From positions 1-7,450 of the forward strand of contig JBAZLI010000048.1 of NCBI GenBank assembly GCA_041650355.1: a stretch of 7,450 bases of DNA, read 5' to 3'. Of this stretch, positions 3,778 through 7,450 are shown one piece after another. A program made the position numbers and the translations under genes. The notes below the pieces were generated by a model that was given only the letters and a program-made list of their open reading frames with translations, did no database searches and was not told the origin of the DNA. Within the stretch, counting starts at the first letter, position 1; each line of letters opens with the position of its first letter. Origin of the DNA: Candidatus Micrarchaeia archaeon. GTDB taxonomy: Archaea; Micrarchaeota; Micrarchaeia; Anstonellales; Bilamarchaeaceae.

Positions 3778-3837
3778 GTGTCGGGCATTTTCCTGATTCT
3801 GGCTTTTGCGGCAATGCTCTTTGGCGGGTGCGCGTAG
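3778..3837 (+). pseudogene. lipoprotein signal peptide interrupted by a stop codon
   Basis: From GTG 3778 the frame reads VSGIFLILAFAAMLFGGCA and then TAG. This is a textbook lipoprotein signal peptide: a hydrophobic core and a lipobox-like FGGC with the cysteine at residue 18. It ends one residue after the lipidation cysteine. Beyond the stop the same frame continues GKPGNQCNQEEI to a second TAG at 3874-3876, which looks like the first residues of a mature lipoprotein. The simplest reading is a decayed gene whose body is lost; a sequencing error or a tiny secreted lipopeptide are alternatives. It begins 3 bases after the coiled-coil gene and converges with the large surface-protein gene. Confidence 0.5.
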
Positions 3838-3872
3838 GGGAAACCCGGGAACCAGTGCAATCAGGAAGAAAT

Positions 3873-6800
3873 TTAGCCGAAGTTCCAGAGCGCGGCCTGC
3901 TGCTGGCAGTTGAACTGCTCTGCGGCGCACATCTGCCCGGGGAACTCTACGTCGCTGTATATGACGAAATAGTTGTTCCTGCTCCAGTCTATCGGGTCGG
4001 TTTCCAGGCCAGATTGGGAAACCGTGGCCTGGAGCTCGCCGCCGCTTATGTGCGGGCCGGTGCCCTGCTCCCACAAAACCACGCCTCCGCTGGTTATTTT
4101 TGCATTAGTCACGCTGAGCGCGGTCCTTCCGCGCGAATAAGTCGCAGTAAGGGGTATGAACAGGCTCTCCTCGCTTGCGTCGGTTACCGAATCTATTATC
4201 GCGGGCCCGGATGAGATGGTGTATTCAACGCTCCGTATCACGTTGTCATTGGACGTGTATTTTATCTCGTAATCCACTTTGTAAACTCCGTACGCGACAA
4301 CTGCGCGCGGGTCGCCTGGAATCGGGGAGATGTAGGTGTGGCTCACGTAAACGTCGCTGCCTGTCTTGGTGATGGTGGGCGGGGCGTTCACCACGTACAC
4401 GGTCGTGCTGTCGGTGGAGGTTGCGCCGCTGTCGTCGCTGACCGTCAGAGTGAGCGTGTATGTTCCGGTGTTCGCATAGGTGTGGGACGCAGATTCGAAA
4501 CCCGTGGTTTCAGCGGTTCCGTCCCCGAAATTCCACGAAACGGACTGGATTCCGCCGTCAACATCGTAGGAAAGGAACGGGCTGAACCACGACTCTTCGC
4601 TCCTGTAAGCGGTTACGGGGTCTCCTGCATCTGCAACCGGGGGCGAGTTGGGCTTGACCACCAGGTTCACGGTTGTGGTGTCGGATGCGCCCATATTGTC
4701 CAGAACGGTTAATGTGATTGGATAGATTCCTGGTGACGAGTATTGATGGTAAACTTCGCGGCCGGATTCGGATTCGCTCCCGTCTCCGAAATCCCACGTG
4801 CAGCTGTAATATGCTCTATTAGGGTAATCCGGATCGCTGGAACCGTAGCAGTCTAAAGTGACCCACTCGAGCTTCATCGGATTGAGGGTGCTTGCATTTA
4901 TTGCCGCGAGCGGAGGCTGGTTGGGAACGAGGTCAACGGAGGTTTCGGCATCATTGTTGGAACGCGTGATTTCAGTAACGCTGGAAAGCGGGTCCACCAC
5001 TGCGGAAAGAGTGTAATCCCCTGGGGAATAGGATGAGTTGAGCGCAACGTAATGGCTCACGCTTGAATTGGCGCCCGCGGCCAGGGAAGAGATGGATTGC
5101 TCGCCAACAATCGAGCCGTCTTTCAATATGCGCACTAGGAAGTTATGGGCTGGCGCTGTGCCTATGTTGCGCACGGCTGCGGTGAAACGGGCCACAGAGC
5201 GGTATGCTGGAGCCGAGGGAATGGCCACGGTCTGCGTTTCTGGAGTGATGGAAATCGCTAGGTCCGGAAGCTGGGCGTTGAGCGCGAGCGTGCCCGCGTT
5301 GTTTCCAAAATCAAATTCGTATATTGATTTGGAGGGGTTGGCTCTCGCCATAACTATGGGATTGGCGGCTATTCCGGAAGGCACCTTCCAGACCAGGCTC
5401 TGGGTGGATTTGGCGCCGGCGGAAATGGAAGAAACTGTCTTGGAGCCTATTTCGGTTTCGGCGCCGGAGGGGGAGAGGTAATAGAACGTGATTTCAGCGT
5501 TCGATGCTTTCGCTTTCCCAATGTTGCTCACATTGGCCTTTAAGGTCACGTTGCTCCCAACGCGCACTGCGCCCAAAATCCAGATGTCTGCGCCTGAAAT
5601 TTCCAAATCAGGGAGCATGATTTCAAGGCTTTTCTCGGCTTCGTTGTTGGAGTGGTTGCTTTCAATTATGGATTTCTGGGAATTCACTTCCACGAGGAAT
5701 TTGGCGTTCTTGGTCCCAGATGGGACCGTCCAGTCCAGGGAAACCTGCTCGCTTCCCTTCGATGAGAGCTTCTTTATGAGCGCCTGGCCGATTGGAGCAT
5801 AGGGCGCGCCGTCCGCGGAAATATAGAATTTCACTGAGATGTTTTCCGCGAGGAGGGCCCCCTGGTTCCGTATTTTCGCATACACTTTCACCTTTTCCCC
5901 GGTTGTGGGGCCGGACGGGGCGAAATAGACGGACGAGGCGTTTATGGAAAGGTCCGGATAGATTGCGTTTATGGCTATGTCCTTGAATGCGATGTTGTTG
6001 TTTTTGGACTGCTCGGCGATGGAGTTTTCAGGGTCTATTATCACTGCCACCGGGAAGCTCCGGATATTTTGCGGAACCTTCACGGTGAGCTTCGCCTGCT
6101 GGGCGGAATTCGGAGAAATGTTTAGCCTGATTTCGCCGAGCACGTCCCCTTCAACCGTAACTTCCCTCTTTTTGCCCAGCATGCCTTCCAGTATCGCGCT
6201 GGAAAGCGGATCTTTGGAAGGCGGAAGTTCGTGCTCCTCGGTCTCTTCCTTGCTTTCGGAATAGAAATGGGAGTTTTTCACATTCAGGAACCGCACTTTT
6301 ATGTTGCGCACCGTGGTCGGGCCTGAGTTGTAAATCTTTGCGGCAAGGATGAGGGAATCCCCTGTTTTCGGCGATGAGGGGGCATAGGTGAGATTGCCCG
6401 GGGATATTGCCAGGTCCGGAACTGAAGCACTCAGGGAAATCGTCTGCCTTGCCTCGTTGTTGTTCTCGTCGCTTTCTATCATGGTGTTGAAAGGATCTGC
6501 GGAAACTTCAACATCGAAGTCCTTGGGCAGCGGGATTGAGTACGTTATGTATCCTTTCGAGCCCGGGGATATGGAAGAGATTGTTTTGTATGTGGTGTTG
6601 GTTCCGTAAGCGATTTTCACTTTCACGCTGGATGCCTTGGCTGCGCCCGCGTTGCCCACGTATATTTTCAGGTCGGCCTGCATTTTCCCGCTGGATTCCC
6701 TGAGGACGTATGTTATGTCGCTCTGGGTGATGAGGAGATCCGGCCTGAGCTGGGAATTGTAGTAGATACGCGCGAACGCGTTGTTGTTGCTTTCATTCTG

Positions 6801-7397
6801 CTCGCGTATGCTGTTTTCAGAATCCACAACCGCGCTTATGGTGTAGTTGCCAGGAGCTCCCGGCGGAGGGCATACGAAGGTGGATGTGCTTGATCCTGAG
6901 GCGCTGATTGAGGAAATTATTTTCTTCTGGGGCTGAGAGGAGCCTGCGCAGAAAATGTCCAGGCTTGCGTTTGAGGCTTTTGCCTGCCCCGAATTCCTTA
7001 CCACCACCTTCACAGTGACGTTTTTGTCAACTGTCAGGTTGGTGGGGCTCAGGGAAATGTTGGAGATGTAAAGCTCTGGGAGGGAGTCCAGTGTCTTGAA
7101 CGTGTAGTCCAAAGAGCCTTCTGTAGATCCTGAGCTGTTTTTGCACTTGAGCATGTAATGGTAGAGGGTGCTGCTCTTCAGGTTGGTGAGTTTCACTCCG
7201 TGCGAGTATGAAGCGGTGTAATTGGTTGCTGTTCTCCCGTATGTTGAATTTTCGCCGTAAACGATTTGGGCCGTGCAGTTCGCGTCGGTCTGCCAGGTTA
7301 TGTACGCGGAGGTGGTGTTAGGGGCCGCGGATATGGATGTGAAATCCACTGCGGAAGCTGCGCCCAGAAGCATTATGAGAATGAGGGATTTTTTCAT
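3873..7397 (-). CDS. giant secreted CARDB/PKD repeat surface protein (1174 residues)
   Basis: Residues 1-16 are a signal peptide (cleavage after AASA). An FN3-like domain at 18-104 resembles the N-terminal domain of purple acid phosphatases. Six CARDB domains follow (about 107-213, 219-325, 327-476, 480-593, 595-708, 710-824); domains 2-6 begin PDL and domain 1 PEL, and each ends in a variant of SIxE-x4-NNxA. Domain 3 has a charged insertion at about 372-432. Two PKD domains follow (826-915 with WDFGDGS, 917-1004 with WNFGDGT), then an unassigned beta-rich C-terminal region (1005-1174). There are 22 N-glycosylation sequons up to residue 834 and eight cysteines in domain-confined pairs. No C-terminal membrane helix or sorting motif is visible, so it is either released or held by partners. 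CARDB and PKD domains serve adhesion and cell-surface scaffolding, which is the likely role. GGGTGAT lies 3 bases before the ATG. Confidence 0.92.
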   Translation of the reverse strand: MKKSLILIMLLGAASAVDFTSISAAPNTTSAYITWQTDANCTAQIVYGENSTYGRTATNYTASYSHGVKLTNLKSSTLYHYMLKCKNSSGSTEGSLDYTFKTLDSLPELYISNISLSPTNLTVDKNVTVKVVVRNSGQAKASNASLDIFCAGSSQPQKKIISSISASGSSTSTFVCPPPGAPGNYTISAVVDSENSIREQNESNNNAFARIYYNSQLRPDLLITQSDITYVLRESSGKMQADLKIYVGNAGAAKASSVKVKIAYGTNTTYKTISSISPGSKGYITYSIPLPKDFDVEVSADPFNTMIESDENNNEARQTISLSASVPDLAISPGNLTYAPSSPKTGDSLILAAKIYNSGPTTVRNIKVRFLNVKNSHFYSESKEETEEHELPPSKDPLSSAILEGMLGKKREVTVEGDVLGEIRLNISPNSAQQAKLTVKVPQNIRSFPVAVIIDPENSIAEQSKNNNIAFKDIAINAIYPDLSINASSVYFAPSGPTTGEKVKVYAKIRNQGALLAENISVKFYISADGAPYAPIGQALIKKLSSKGSEQVSLDWTVPSGTKNAKFLVEVNSQKSIIESNHSNNEAEKSLEIMLPDLEISGADIWILGAVRVGSNVTLKANVSNIGKAKASNAEITFYYLSPSGAETEIGSKTVSSISAGAKSTQSLVWKVPSGIAANPIVMARANPSKSIYEFDFGNNAGTLALNAQLPDLAISITPETQTVAIPSAPAYRSVARFTAAVRNIGTAPAHNFLVRILKDGSIVGEQSISSLAAGANSSVSHYVALNSSYSPGDYTLSAVVDPLSSVTEITRSNNDAETSVDLVPNQPPLAAINASTLNPMKLEWVTLDCYGSSDPDYPNRAYYSCTWDFGDGSESESGREVYHQYSSPGIYPITLTVLDNMGASDTTTVNLVVKPNSPPVADAGDPVTAYRSEESWFSPFLSYDVDGGIQSVSWNFGDGTAETTGFESASHTYANTGTYTLTLTVSDDSGATSTDSTTVYVVNAPPTITKTGSDVYVSHTYISPIPGDPRAVVAYGVYKVDYEIKYTSNDNVIRSVEYTISSGPAIIDSVTDASEESLFIPLTATYSRGRTALSVTNAKITSGGVVLWEQGTGPHISGGELQATVSQSGLETDPIDWSRNNYFVIYSDVEFPGQMCAAEQFNCQQQAALWNFG

Positions 7398-7450
7398 AGC
7401 ATCACCCGACCGAAGCGCCGTTCAGCGCGTTCAACCTGCACACGTTGGAT
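7394..7450 (-). CDS. possible 3' end of an upstream gene, partial
   Basis: Upstream of the surface-protein gene two minus-strand frames are open to the window edge. One ends at 7402 and reads SNVCRLNALNGASVG before TGA. The other ends at 7394 in a 4-base ATGA overlap and reads IQRVQVERAERRFGRVML. The first has the more protein-like composition; the second has the classic overlap. The 50 or so bases available cannot decide, nor show whether either is real. Confidence 0.25.
   Translation of the reverse strand: MQRVQVERAERRFGRVML

Noticed and set aside
3240..3860. 206-codon minus-strand open frame
   Set aside because: It would cover tRNA-Arg and three plus-strand frames; its serine/phenylalanine-rich composition is typical of antisense translation.
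4338..6609. Several plus-strand frames of 60-140 codons
   Set aside because: All lie antisense to the 1174-residue surface protein, whose domain structure is unambiguous.
1..7450. CRISPR array, insertion sequence or defence cassette
   Set aside because: No spaced identical repeats, transposase, nuclease or Cas-like motif is visible in any frame.

Overview
The window looks like part of an archaeal genome, most likely a DPANN-type lineage (Micrarchaeota/Diapherotrites-like). This rests on archaeal gene families (RibL-like FAD synthase, adenosine-specific kinase, a DUF2178-type membrane protein beside an XRE regulator), TATA boxes about 25 bases before inferred starts, GGTG-type ribosome binding sites, a tRNA that appears to carry an archaeal bulge-helix-bulge intron, and a very large secreted CARDB/PKD protein. 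The exact phylum is inference.

Layout, left to right. Bases 1-832 (+) hold the end of a nucleotidyltransferase gene (archaeal FAD synthase type), followed 8 bases later by an adenosine-specific kinase gene. Bases 833-950 are non-coding and dense in inverted repeats, with a possible three-way-junction fold. A TATA box at 955 then drives a two-gene unit: an unrecognised 101-residue protein (996-1301) and an abutting 40-residue zinc-ribbon microprotein (1302-1424). A tRNA-Asn(GTT) at 1559-1631 is flanked on both sides by perfect TTCGA-cored hairpins and by short duplicates of its own ends.

Bases 1782-2553 carry two separate minus-strand genes: a stand-alone EF-Tu domain-2-like protein and a four-helix membrane protein. 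From a divergent promoter region with a candidate operator (2607-2649), a plus-strand pair follows: a DUF2178-type membrane protein overlapping a small XRE regulator, a known archaeal pairing. A tRNA-Arg(CCG) at 3297-3385 appears interrupted in its T-loop by a 15-base intron with near-canonical bulge-helix-bulge geometry.

Downstream of that tRNA lies a strip of small or broken genes (3441-3837): a truncated FAD/NAD-binding flavoprotein, a 52-residue coiled-coil protein and a lipoprotein signal peptide that stops one codon after its lipobox cysteine.

The right half (3873-7397, minus strand) is one 1174-residue secreted protein: signal peptide, FN3-like domain, six CARDB domains, two PKD domains and an unassigned C-terminal domain. 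It is rich in N-glycosylation sequons and has eight cysteines that fall in domain-confined pairs. It is probably a cell-surface adhesin or structural protein. No defence system, CRISPR array or intact mobile element is visible. The most unusual signals are the T-loop intron and the structured repeats around the tRNA-Asn.
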